From NCBI GenBank assembly GCA_900753165.1, contig CAADYC010000088.1:1-5847 (forward strand): a stretch of DNA of 5,847 bases, in the 5' to 3' direction. This DNA is from Clostridia bacterium. Lineage in GTDB: Bacteria > Bacillota > Clostridia > TANB77 > CAG-508. This document shows, one piece after another, positions 1-5,108 of the stretch. The translations under genes were made by a program, and so were the position numbers. Numbering within the stretch: position 1 is the first letter of the stretch; every line of letters begins with the position of its first letter. The notes under the pieces are model-generated. The model was not told the DNA's origin. It did not search any database and worked only from the letters and a program-made list of their open reading frames with translations.

Positions 1-1
1 A

Positions 2-310
2 AGAAATCTATTCAAAAATAAATTAGCAGCAGCTGTTGTAAGTTGTAGAAGAGGTGGAGCAACATCAACATTTGATCAAATTAATAAATATTTTGCAATG
101 AATAATATGCCAATTGTAACATCACAATATTGGAATATGGTACATGGAAGCAAACCAGAAGATGTCTTAAAGGATGAAGAAGGAATGCAGACAATGAGAA
201 CATTAGGAAATAATATGGCATGGCTTTTAAAATGTATAGAAGCTGGAAAAAAATCTGGTATAAAAGAACCAGAAAATGAAAAAATAATACAAACAAACTT
301 TATTAAGTAA
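2..310 (+). CDS. Flavodoxin-family / NADPH-dependent FMN reductase-like protein, C-terminal part
   Basis: The reading frame is open from the window edge to TAA at 308-310, giving the last 102 residues; the N-terminal half with the start and the phosphate-binding loop lies outside the window. The visible part contains AAAVVSCRRGG, then FDQINKYFAMNNMPIV, SQYWNMVHG, and a C-terminal MRTLGNNMAWLLKCIEAG segment ending in TNFIK. From memory of the family, this pattern is typical of the NAD(P)H-dependent FMN reductase branch of flavodoxin-like proteins in Firmicutes and other anaerobes. These are usually about 200 aa, soluble and cytoplasmic, and pass electrons through bound FMN. The physiological partner cannot be inferred. 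An internal ATG at 98 is not a plausible start, because the family similarity continues upstream of it. Identification rests on motif recall, not a search. Confidence 0.75.
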   Translation, partial: RNLFKNKLAAAVVSCRRGGATSTFDQINKYFAMNNMPIVTSQYWNMVHGSKPEDVLKDEEGMQTMRTLGNNMAWLLKCIEAGKKSGIKEPENEKIIQTNFIK

Positions 311-334
311 GCATGATTTATAACAAATCATGCT
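310..334 (+). terminator. 10-bp hairpin just after the flavoprotein gene
   Basis: AGCATGATTT (310-319) and AAATCATGCT (325-334) form a perfect 10-bp stem with a 5-nt loop, beginning on the last base of the stop codon. What follows is AT-rich (AATTTAATATAATC) without a clean U-run, so it may be a weak terminator or mainly a 3'-end-stabilising hairpin. Confidence 0.5.
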
Positions 335-399
335 AATTTAATATAATCTTTAATTATATTAATAAATAGCTTAGAAAATTATTGAAAGGAATATAAATA

Positions 400-1293
400 A
401 TGAATAATATACAAACAGCATTTTTTAAAGCAACAGATGGAGTGGACTTGAAAGGGATTATATATAAAACAAAAAATCAAACTAATAAAATTTTAATATC
501 AGTACATGGAATGGCAACAAATTTTATAAAAGAAAGAGATGAGAAAATAGCAGAAAATATAAATGAATTAAATATAGACTTATTAGCATTTAATAATAGA
601 GGACATGACCTAGTAAATTATATCAAAAAAGATAGCAAAGAAAACACAGAACTTTCAGGAACATCATATGAAGAAATATCAGAATGTTATGAAGATATAG
701 TAGGAACTATAAATTATGCAATATCACAAGGGTATACAGAAATATATATAATGGGACATAGCTTAGGATGTACAAAAACAATTTACACATATAACAAATT
801 AATAGAAGAAAATAAAACAGAAATATTAAGCAAGATAAAAGGTGTTATATTATTGTCATTAGTAGATATACCATTAGCATTGCAAGTATATTTAAAAGAA
901 GATTTTCCTGTCATGGTAACATATGCTAAAAATATGAAAAGAGAAGGATTAGAAAATCAATTAATGCCAGAAGAAAGCTTTATACACCCAATAAGTGTAA
1001 AAACATTTTTAAGATATGCAATTGATAATAAAGATATAGATTTTGCCAGGTTCTCAGACACAAATTATTCTTATAAAGAAATAAATAATATTAAAGTTCC
1101 ATTGTTTATGAGATGGGGAAATAATAAAGAATTAATTATTCAAAAAGCAGATGAACTATGTGAAAATTTAAAATCAAAAATAAAAAATAGCAATTTAGAT
1201 ATAGGATATATAGATGGTGCTAATCATAGTTATCAAGGAAAAGAAGAAATATTAGCAAATGAAATAAAAAAATTTTTAATAAATATCAAATAA
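400..1293 (+). CDS. Alpha/beta hydrolase-fold protein (putative serine esterase/acyl hydrolase)
   Basis: A 297-aa soluble protein with no signal peptide or membrane segment. It has alpha/beta-hydrolase landmarks in the right order: a strand ending in SVHGMA (HG at 36-37, oxyanion-hole region), the NNRGHD turn at 65-70, the nucleophile elbow GHSLG at 119-123 with Ser121, and a late histidine in GANHSY (His276). The acid is less clear. After the strand PLFMRWG the usual Asp region reads NNKE (241-244), so Glu244 is the nearest candidate. Many family members use Asp here. The broad pattern (insert or lid at about 155-220, then WG-N-x-E-L) resembles the uncharacterised DUF1749-like and dienelactone-hydrolase-like groups. 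The substrate is unknown. The ATG at 400 is preceded by AAAGGA at 385-390 with a 9-nt gap, supporting this start. It is probably transcribed separately from the flavoprotein gene, because a hairpin intervenes. An imperfect TATAAT at 342-347 lacks a good -35. Confidence 0.85.
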   Translation: MNNIQTAFFKATDGVDLKGIIYKTKNQTNKILISVHGMATNFIKERDEKIAENINELNIDLLAFNNRGHDLVNYIKKDSKENTELSGTSYEEISECYEDIVGTINYAISQGYTEIYIMGHSLGCTKTIYTYNKLIEENKTEILSKIKGVILLSLVDIPLALQVYLKEDFPVMVTYAKNMKREGLENQLMPEESFIHPISVKTFLRYAIDNKDIDFARFSDTNYSYKEINNIKVPLFMRWGNNKELIIQKADELCENLKSKIKNSNLDIGYIDGANHSYQGKEEILANEIKKFLINIK

Positions 1294-1399
1294 GTTAAAA
1301 AATATATAAGATTTTAAGATAAAAAGTCGAATAAAAAAGAAAAAAACTAAACACATAAAAATTAGCAGATTTTATGTCAAAAATTGCGATGAAAAATCC

Positions 1400-1428
1400 T
1401 TGCAAACCATTATAAATAGTAGTAAGAT
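1400..1428 (+). promoter_or_regulatory. Sigma-A-type promoter of the small DUF6514-like gene
   Basis: TTGCAA at 1400-1405 and TAAGAT at 1423-1428 are separated by exactly 17 nt, which predicts a transcript start near 1435. A short dyad, GATATA-GAT-TATATC (1426-1440), overlaps the -10 and start region. It could be an operator but may be chance in such AT-rich DNA. Confidence 0.6.
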
Positions 1429-1464
1429 ATAGATTATATCATACCAAAGAAAAGGGGGATTTTT

Positions 1465-1782
1465 TTGAAAACATTTTTTGGCAGTGTATTTATCGAAAAA
1501 GAGAAACTTGAAGAAGCAGGAATAAAATACCCAATAAAGTTAGAGTATTATAAGCAGATAAATGAAGATGAAATAAGCAATTACGAAAAACCAAAATATG
1601 GAATAGAAATAATAAAAACAGAATATAAACCAGATTATACAAAAGTAGAAAATAAAAAAATAAAATATATTACAAATGATGAAATAGAAGCAAATCAAAT
1701 TTTAGATATTTTTAGAACAAATCAAGTAACTCCAATTAATTCTGAAGAAGTAATAGTAGACTTATTTAGAAAAAAATTTTAG
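1465..1782 (+). CDS. Small protein, probable DUF6514 family, TTG start
   Basis: A 105-aa acidic/lysine-rich soluble protein with no signal peptide and no transmembrane segment. The start is TTG at 1465, chosen because AAAGGGGG (1451-1458) lies 6 nt upstream and no in-frame ATG is suitably placed. The layout is an N-terminal tyrosine/glutamate-rich part, then YGIEIIKTEY (about 45-54), a VENKKIKYITNDEIEANQILDIFRTNQVTPINSEEVIVDLF block (about 61-101) and a basic end. The pattern of YGIEI, a charged linker, then 'T-x-D-E...I.D....N.VTP....E.V.D' matches my memory of DUF6514, a family of about 100 aa found in Clostridia with no known function. No catalytic residues are evident. It is monocistronic, with its own promoter and a possible downstream terminator. 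The family name is tentative; that this is a real gene is well supported by the strong ribosome binding site and promoter. Confidence 0.65.
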   Translation: MKTFFGSVFIEKEKLEEAGIKYPIKLEYYKQINEDEISNYEKPKYGIEIIKTEYKPDYTKVENKKIKYITNDEIEANQILDIFRTNQVTPINSEEVIVDLFRKKF

Positions 1783-1805
1783 TGTCCTTTTGGGGATGGT
1801 TCTTT

Positions 1806-1849
1806 TTGGAACATTTTGTATCTGTCTATATTGTAGTGTTCTAATTTTT
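1806..1849 (+). terminator. Possible terminator downstream of the DUF6514-like gene
   Basis: TTGGAACA (1806-1813) can pair with TGTTCTAA (1837-1844) over 8 bp with one G-U pair, and TTTTT (1845-1849) follows at once. The loop is large (23 nt), which makes it a poor terminator on paper. The same left arm can instead pair with GTTCCAA at 1857-1863, so the fold is ambiguous. Confidence 0.35.
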
Positions 1850-1873
1850 AACATCAGTTCCAAGATGGACATT

Positions 1874-2088
1874 TTTATAATTTCTGTGTATACCACATTT
1901 ATATAATAGTTTGAATATATTTCGAATGCGACCGAAATAGTGTTAAAAATTCTTAAGCAAAAACTATAAAGGGCACCCGTTTTTCGGGGTTTGTTATAGT
2001 TTTTGCATTAGAATTTGTTCACGTTATGCAGGGTAGCCAAGAAAGATATGAAAACTATTATATAAATGTGGTATACAGCAATTATAAA
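1874..2088. repeat. Large structured inverted-repeat element, copy 1 (candidate ncRNA or MITE-like)
   Basis: The ends are a perfect 26-bp inverted repeat (1887-1912 with 2052-2077). Beyond a small 4/2-nt internal loop it extends by 9 more bp (1874-1882 with 2080-2088). Inward it continues imperfectly (1915-1923 with 2041-2049, one mismatch). Inside lies a small hairpin, ATTTCG(1919-1924)-AATGCGAC-CGAAAT(1933-1938). Next is a long inner stem: AAATTCT (1947-1953) with AGAATTT (2010-2016), then GCAAAAACTATAA (1957-1969) with TTATAGTTTTTGC (1994-2006), capped by CCCG-TTTTT-CGGG (1976-1988). The whole could fold as an RNA rod with a central bubble. There is no ORF in it. A TATAAT at 1876-1881 would place a transcript start near 1888, at the base of the 26-bp stem, but no good -35 is seen. 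The inner left half recurs at 5760-5847. I do not recognise it as a known riboswitch, ribozyme, 6S, tracrRNA or IS end. It lies between the DUF6514-like gene and the topA promoter. Confidence 0.85.
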
Positions 2089-2121
2089 TAGTAATTTTAT
2101 AAGCTTATTTTTAGAAAAAAC

Positions 2122-2150
2122 TTGCAAAATATGAAAAAATGTTCTAGAAT
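2122..2150 (+). promoter_or_regulatory. topA promoter
   Basis: TTGCAA (2122-2127) and TAGAAT (2145-2150) are 17 nt apart, predicting a start near 2157 and a leader of about 27 nt before the ATG at 2184. The -35 is the same TTGCAA as in the promoter of the small gene at 1465. The promoter lies about 35 nt beyond the end of the inverted-repeat element, so the element is not in the topA leader. Confidence 0.7.
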
Positions 2151-2183
2151 ACTAGAAGTATGATAAAAAACTTAGGAGGAAAT

Positions 2184-4280
2184 ATGGCTGATAAATTAAT
2201 AATAGTAGAATCACCAGCAAAGGCAAACACAATAAAGAAATTCTTAGGCGGGAACACAAAAGTTGTAGCCTCAATGGGACATATAAGAGATTTACCAAAA
2301 TCAAAATTAGGTGTAGATATTGAACATGATTTTGAACCTGAATATATAAATATTAGAGGAAAGGGAGATTTAATAAAAACATTAAAAACAGATGCTAAAA
2401 AAGCAAAAAAAGTTTATTTAGCAACTGACCCCGACCGTGAGGGTGAAGCAATAGCATGGCACCTAGCAAAAATATTAGAAGATGACAAAGATAAAATAAC
2501 AAGAGTCACTTTTAATGAAATAACAAAATCAGCAGTACAAAAAGCAATAAAAGAACCAAGAAATATAGACTTAAATACTGTTGATGCACAACAAGCAAGA
2601 AGAGTTTTAGACAGAATAGTTGGATATAAAATAAGTCCATTACTATGGAAAAAAGTAAAAAGAGGACTATCAGCAGGTAGAGTTCAATCTGTTGCAGTAA
2701 AACTAATAGTAGATAGAGAAACAGAAATCGAGAACTTTATTCCACAAGAATATTGGAACATATATGCAAACTTAAAAGACGAGAAATCTAAAAAAGAATT
2801 TGAAGCAAGATTCTATGGAAAAAACGGGAAAAAACAAGAAATCAACTCAAAAGAACAAGTTGACCAAATCTTAAAAGACATAGAAAAAGCAAAATACATA
2901 GTATCAGAAATCAAAAAAGGTGAAAAAAAGAGAAATCCAGCACCACCATTTACAACAAGTACAATGCAACAAGAGGCTTCAAGAAAATTAGGATTTACAT
3001 TAAAGAAAACGATGTCTGTTGCACAAACATTATATGAAGGTGTAAAAATTGCAGACAGAGGAACTGTAGGGCTAATCACATATATGAGAACAGACTCTAC
3101 AAGAATCTCAGAAGAAGCAAGAGCAGCAGCTAAAATACACATAGTATCAACATATGGTGAAGAATTCTATGAAAATAGATATTACAAAACAAGTAAAGAT
3201 GCACAAGATGCTCACGAAGGTATAAGACCAACATATTCAGACATTGAGCCAGACGACATAAAAAGCGACTTAAGTAAAGACCAATATAAATTATATAAAT
3301 TAATTTATAACAGATTTATGGCAAGTCAAATGAAACCAGCAGTTTATGACACAATGGCAGTAAATATCAAAGCAAATGACTATGACTTCAAAGCAAATGG
3401 ACAAAACTTAAAATTCAAAGGATTTATGATTTTATATGTTGAAGGAACAGACGAAAAAGAAGAACAAGAAGAAGGGATGTTACCAGCATTAGAGGAAAAT
3501 CAAGAAGTAAAATTAATCAAAATAAATCCAAAACAAAGCTTTACAGAACCACCTGCAAGATATACAGAAGCAAGTTTGGTAAAAGCATTAGAAGAAAAGG
3601 GAATAGGAAGACCAAGTACATATTCACCAACAATTACAACAATTTTGGAAAGAAGATACATAGAAAAAGAGCAAAGACAACTAGTACCAACAGAACTTGG
3701 GAAAATAGTAAACAAACTACTTACAGAAAACTTTGCAGATATTGTAAATGTAGAGTTTACGGCTAAAATTGAAAATGAATTTGACGAAATTGCAGAAGGA
3801 AAAGAAAAATGGAAAAAGATAATTAGAGAATTCTATGGACCATTTGAGCAAGAACTTGAAAAGGCAGAAAAAGAACTTGAGCATGTACAATTAGTTGATG
3901 AAGTATCAGATGTACAATGTGATAAATGTGGAAGAATGATGGTTTACAAATATGGAAGATATGGCAAATTCTTAGCATGTCCAGGATTTCCAGAATGTAG
4001 AAATGTAAAACCAATAATAGAAACAATTGATGTTCCATGCCCAAAATGTGGAGCCACAGTTCAAGTCAGAAAGACAAAAAGAAAGAGAAATTACTATATT
4101 TGCGAAAATAATCCAGCATCATGTGATTATATTTCTTGGAACAAACCAAAGCCAGGTGAAAAATGGAATCCAGAAGAAGCAGAAGAAGTAAAAAAAGAGA
4201 CAGAAAAGAAAACAAAAACAACAAAAAAGACTACAACAAAAAGAAAAACAACCACAAAAAAAACAAAAAATAAAAAATAA
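2184..4280 (+). CDS. topA: DNA topoisomerase I (type IA), TopA
   Basis: A 698-aa cytoplasmic enzyme that relaxes negative supercoils by cutting one strand and passing the other through, with a transient 5'-phosphotyrosine link. The Toprim domain is at the N-terminus: IIVESPAKA (6-14) with the metal and acid-base Glu9, then TDPDREGEAIAWH (81-93) with Asp82, Asp84 and Glu86. QARRVLDRIVGYKISPLLW (137-155) and SAGRVQSVAVKLI (163-175) are typical core motifs. The catalytic tyrosine is Tyr300 in GLITYMRTDS. HEGIRPT (344-350) and EKGIGRPSTYSPTI (471-484) follow. Two C-terminal Cys4 zinc motifs bind DNA: Cys579/582/599/605 and Cys619/622/640/647. A Lys/Thr-rich tail (about 670-698) ends the protein. 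The length is normal for Firmicutes. The ATG at 2184 is chosen over the in-frame ATG at 2160 because AGGAGG (2174-2179) lies 4 nt before it, the N-terminus MADKLIIVESP is canonical, and the predicted transcript starts at about 2157. It has its own promoter and terminator, so it is monocistronic here. Confidence 0.98.
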   Translation: MADKLIIVESPAKANTIKKFLGGNTKVVASMGHIRDLPKSKLGVDIEHDFEPEYINIRGKGDLIKTLKTDAKKAKKVYLATDPDREGEAIAWHLAKILEDDKDKITRVTFNEITKSAVQKAIKEPRNIDLNTVDAQQARRVLDRIVGYKISPLLWKKVKRGLSAGRVQSVAVKLIVDRETEIENFIPQEYWNIYANLKDEKSKKEFEARFYGKNGKKQEINSKEQVDQILKDIEKAKYIVSEIKKGEKKRNPAPPFTTSTMQQEASRKLGFTLKKTMSVAQTLYEGVKIADRGTVGLITYMRTDSTRISEEARAAAKIHIVSTYGEEFYENRYYKTSKDAQDAHEGIRPTYSDIEPDDIKSDLSKDQYKLYKLIYNRFMASQMKPAVYDTMAVNIKANDYDFKANGQNLKFKGFMILYVEGTDEKEEQEEGMLPALEENQEVKLIKINPKQSFTEPPARYTEASLVKALEEKGIGRPSTYSPTITTILERRYIEKEQRQLVPTELGKIVNKLLTENFADIVNVEFTAKIENEFDEIAEGKEKWKKIIREFYGPFEQELEKAEKELEHVQLVDEVSDVQCDKCGRMMVYKYGRYGKFLACPGFPECRNVKPIIETIDVPCPKCGATVQVRKTKRKRNYYICENNPASCDYISWNKPKPGEKWNPEEAEEVKKETEKKTKTTKKTTTKRKTTTKKTKNKK

Positions 4281-4286
4281 AAAAAC

Positions 4287-4324
4287 GGGATTTTGGGGCC
4301 AAGACTCAAAATCCCTAAATTTTT
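4287..4324 (+). terminator. Rho-independent terminator of topA
   Basis: GGGATTTTG (4287-4295) pairs perfectly with CAAAATCCC (4307-4315), and the stem can extend inward with a G-U and a G-C pair. TAAATTTTTCTT follows. It begins 6 nt after the topA stop codon. Confidence 0.85.
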
Positions 4325-4407
4325 CTTAAATTATAAAATTTGACTTTAAACAAACCTTGAATCGCAACATATTAAACCGTTTTAAGGAATTTTATTTTTA
4401 AAAACTA

Positions 4408-4436
4408 TTGACAATATTTATAATATTTGGTATCAT
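4408..4436 (+). promoter_or_regulatory. Strong promoter of the tRNA-Gly/tRNA-Cys operon
   Basis: A perfect TTGACA (4408-4413) and TATCAT (4431-4436, five of six consensus bases) are separated by 17 nt, predicting a start near 4443, about 39 nt before the first tRNA. Near-consensus promoters are usual for stable RNA genes. No GC-rich discriminator is evident. Confidence 0.8.
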
Positions 4437-4481
4437 ATTAATTGCTTTTGAATATAATTAAATATAACAACGAGCAAAAAT

Positions 4482-4555
4482 GCAGGTATAGTTTAGTGGT
4501 AAAACATAACCTTGCCAAGGTTAAGTTACGGGTCCGATTCCCGTTACCTGCTCCA
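4482..4555 (+). tRNA. tRNA-Gly (anticodon GCC)
   Basis: A complete cloverleaf. The acceptor stem is GCAGGTA (4482-4488) with TACCTGC (4545-4551), followed by discriminator T and an encoded CCA (4553-4555). The D arm is GTTT-AGTGGTA-AAAC with the conserved GG at 4498-4499. The anticodon arm is TAACC-TTGCCAA-GGTTA with GCC at 4514-4516, reading GGC and GGU codons. The T arm is ACGGG-TCCGATT-CCCGT (4528-4544). The T loop has C where U55 (pseudouridine, made by TruB) is nearly universal. The D-loop GG is intact, so this does not look like the staphylococcal cell-wall tRNA-Gly type. Confidence 0.97.
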
Positions 4556-4586
4556 ATAGTTTTTATCAAAACATAAAATTTAATAT

Positions 4587-4660
4587 GGCGCCTTAGCCAA
4601 GCGGTAAGGCACGAGTCTGCAAAACTCTGATGATCGGTCCGACTCCGATAGGCGCCTCCA
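4587..4660 (+). tRNA. tRNA-Cys (anticodon GCA)
   Basis: The acceptor stem is GGCGCCT (4587-4593) with AGGCGCC (4650-4656). Discriminator U73 (4657), the key identity base for CysRS, is followed by an encoded CCA (4658-4660). The D stem is GCC/GGC with GG at 4603-4604. The anticodon loop is CTGCAAA with GCA at 4619-4621. The outer pair of the anticodon stem (4612/4628) is a C-U mismatch, the other four pairs are good. The T arm is ATCGG-TCCGACT-CCGAT (4633-4649), again with C at position 55. It lies 31 nt after tRNA-Gly on the same transcript. Confidence 0.97.
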
Positions 4661-4662
4661 TC

Positions 4663-4707
4663 AAAAAATCGATAAAATGTTGATATACTAACGTTTTATC
4701 GATTTTT
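4663..4707 (+). terminator. Terminator of the tRNA operon
   Basis: AAAAATCGATAAAA (4664-4677) pairs perfectly with TTTTATCGATTTTT (4694-4707). The stem extends inward by about 5 more pairs, including two G-U pairs, to a loop at 4683-4688. The U-run is the distal arm of the stem. It starts 3 nt after the CCA of tRNA-Cys. The reverse strand also has a T-run, so it could work in both directions. Confidence 0.85.
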
Positions 4708-4803
4708 ATATGCTTTGTATTAAAAATAAAAATACAATATTTTCAAGACTTTTAGAGATAAAAAATAATTACTAAGACCTTTATGATTTCAATAACTATA
4801 AAC

Positions 4804-4849
4804 GTTGCCTTATTAAGTGTTATATACATAATACTATAAAATAAGCAAC
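4804..4849. repeat. Palindromic hairpin of unknown role
   Basis: GTTGC (4804-4808) pairs with GCAAC (4845-4849), and after a bulged C, TTATT (4810-4814) pairs with AATAA (4840-4844). After an asymmetric internal loop, AGTGTTAT (4816-4823) pairs with ATAATACT (4828-4835) with one G-U around the loop ATAC. Neither strand has a U-run after it, so it does not look like a terminator. Confidence 0.5.
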
Positions 4850-4911
4850 AATAAAAAATACACCTTAATTAAATTATTTGTCAATGAATTTTTCATAGTG
4901 TGTATGTGTAT

Positions 4912-4939
4912 TTGTTATATAAAATTATTGTGTTAAAAT
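4912..4939 (+). promoter_or_regulatory. Putative promoter for the candidate small RNA
   Basis: TTGTTA (4912-4917) and TAAAAT (4934-4939, five of six consensus bases) are separated by 16 nt, predicting a start at about 4946. Such matches are common in AT-rich DNA; the support is its position relative to a downstream terminator and the absence of an ORF. Confidence 0.4.
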
Positions 4940-4945
4940 AAGACT

Positions 4946-5052
4946 TTTTTAACATAAAAGTATAGACTACAAGAAAGATTTAGGTTACACTCCACCTGAC
5001 TATTCCCTTCCCAAAATACCTATTATTATATTTTAATAGGTTTTATTTTTTT
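4946..5052 (+). ncRNA. Candidate small regulatory RNA with C-rich segments
   Basis: Between a plausible promoter and a plausible terminator lies about 107 nt with no ORF. In otherwise AT-rich sequence it carries CTCCACCT (4990-4997) and TTCCCTTCCC (5003-5012), separated by a few bases and probably single-stranded. Known Firmicutes trans-acting sRNAs such as RsaE/RoxS and FsrA use C-rich, unpaired segments to pair with the G-rich ribosome binding sites of target mRNAs; these motifs would fit that mode. The 3' end is an 8-bp hairpin (5018-5025 with 5034-5041) followed by a T-rich run. This is an inference from sequence layout; no family is recognised and no expression is known. The alternative is an unexpressed spacer or the 3' remnant of a lost gene. 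Confidence 0.4.
5018..5052 (+). terminator. Rho-independent terminator with no upstream ORF
   Basis: ACCTATTA (5018-5025) pairs with TAATAGGT (5034-5041), loop 8 nt, followed at once by TTTATTTTTTT. The orientation is plus, and there is no plus-strand gene between the tRNA operon terminator and this one, which suggests a non-coding transcript ends here. Confidence 0.6.
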
Positions 5053-5074
5053 AATATTAATACTTATAAAAATA

Positions 5075-5106
5075 AAAAAATCGGCTCCAAAAAGGAGCCA
5101 ATTTTT
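5075..5106 (-). terminator. Terminator of the minus-strand gene, probably bidirectional
   Basis: GGCTCC (5083-5088) and GGAGCC (5094-5099) form a GC-rich stem with an A5 loop on the plus strand. It is flanked by AAAAAAAT on the left and ATTTTT on the right, which extend the stem or serve as U-runs in either direction. It lies 2 nt beyond the stop codon of the minus-strand gene, whose transcript would end in a long U-run. Confidence 0.85.
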
Positions 5107-5108
5107 GT

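Larger units (their letters stand above)
4708..4945. other. AT-rich intergenic stretch without a gene
   Basis: No credible ORF with a ribosome binding site on either strand. It holds a weak 7-bp hairpin (4715-4721 with 4731-4737), the stronger palindrome listed separately at 4804-4849, and, at its right end, the putative promoter of the candidate small RNA. No tRNA, CRISPR or IS signature is seen. Confidence 0.6.

Noticed and set aside
81..296. Minus-strand ORF in the flavoprotein gene
   Set aside because: It lies opposite a frame with clear family motifs and is a hydrophobic artefact of the complement.
1353..1377. Hairpin ACATAAAA/TTTTATGT after the hydrolase as its terminator
   Set aside because: The stem is all A/T except one C-G pair, and no U-run follows on the plus strand; a loose U-run exists only on the minus strand, where there is no gene.
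1874..2088. Element as a CRISPR array or tracrRNA
   Set aside because: No regularly spaced repeats, no cas gene, and the repeat is an inverted not a direct one; two copies 3.8 kb apart do not form an array.
1874..2088. Element as 6S RNA
   Set aside because: The rod with a central bubble is reminiscent of it, but I see no convincing match to the 6S consensus, and two recent copies close together would be unusual for 6S.
1874..2160. Element as a riboswitch controlling topA
   Set aside because: The topA promoter lies downstream of it at 2122-2150, so the main topA leader does not contain the element; no known aptamer motif is seen.
2160..2183. Upstream in-frame ATG as the topA start
   Set aside because: It would leave a leader of about 3 nt without a ribosome binding site, while AGGAGG lies just before the ATG at 2184, whose product has the canonical TopA N-terminus.
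2813..4309. Minus-strand ORFs inside topA (2813-3142, 3500-3715, 3823-4044, 4127-4309)
   Set aside because: They are antisense shadows of topA with no ribosome binding site; their composition (runs of Phe/Val or Ser/Leu/Cys) reflects the complement of Lys-rich codons.
4482..4555. tRNA-Gly as a non-proteogenic cell-wall tRNA
   Set aside because: The staphylococcal type lacks the D-loop GG and has other anticodon and loop changes; here the D-loop GG is intact and the anticodon is the usual GCC.
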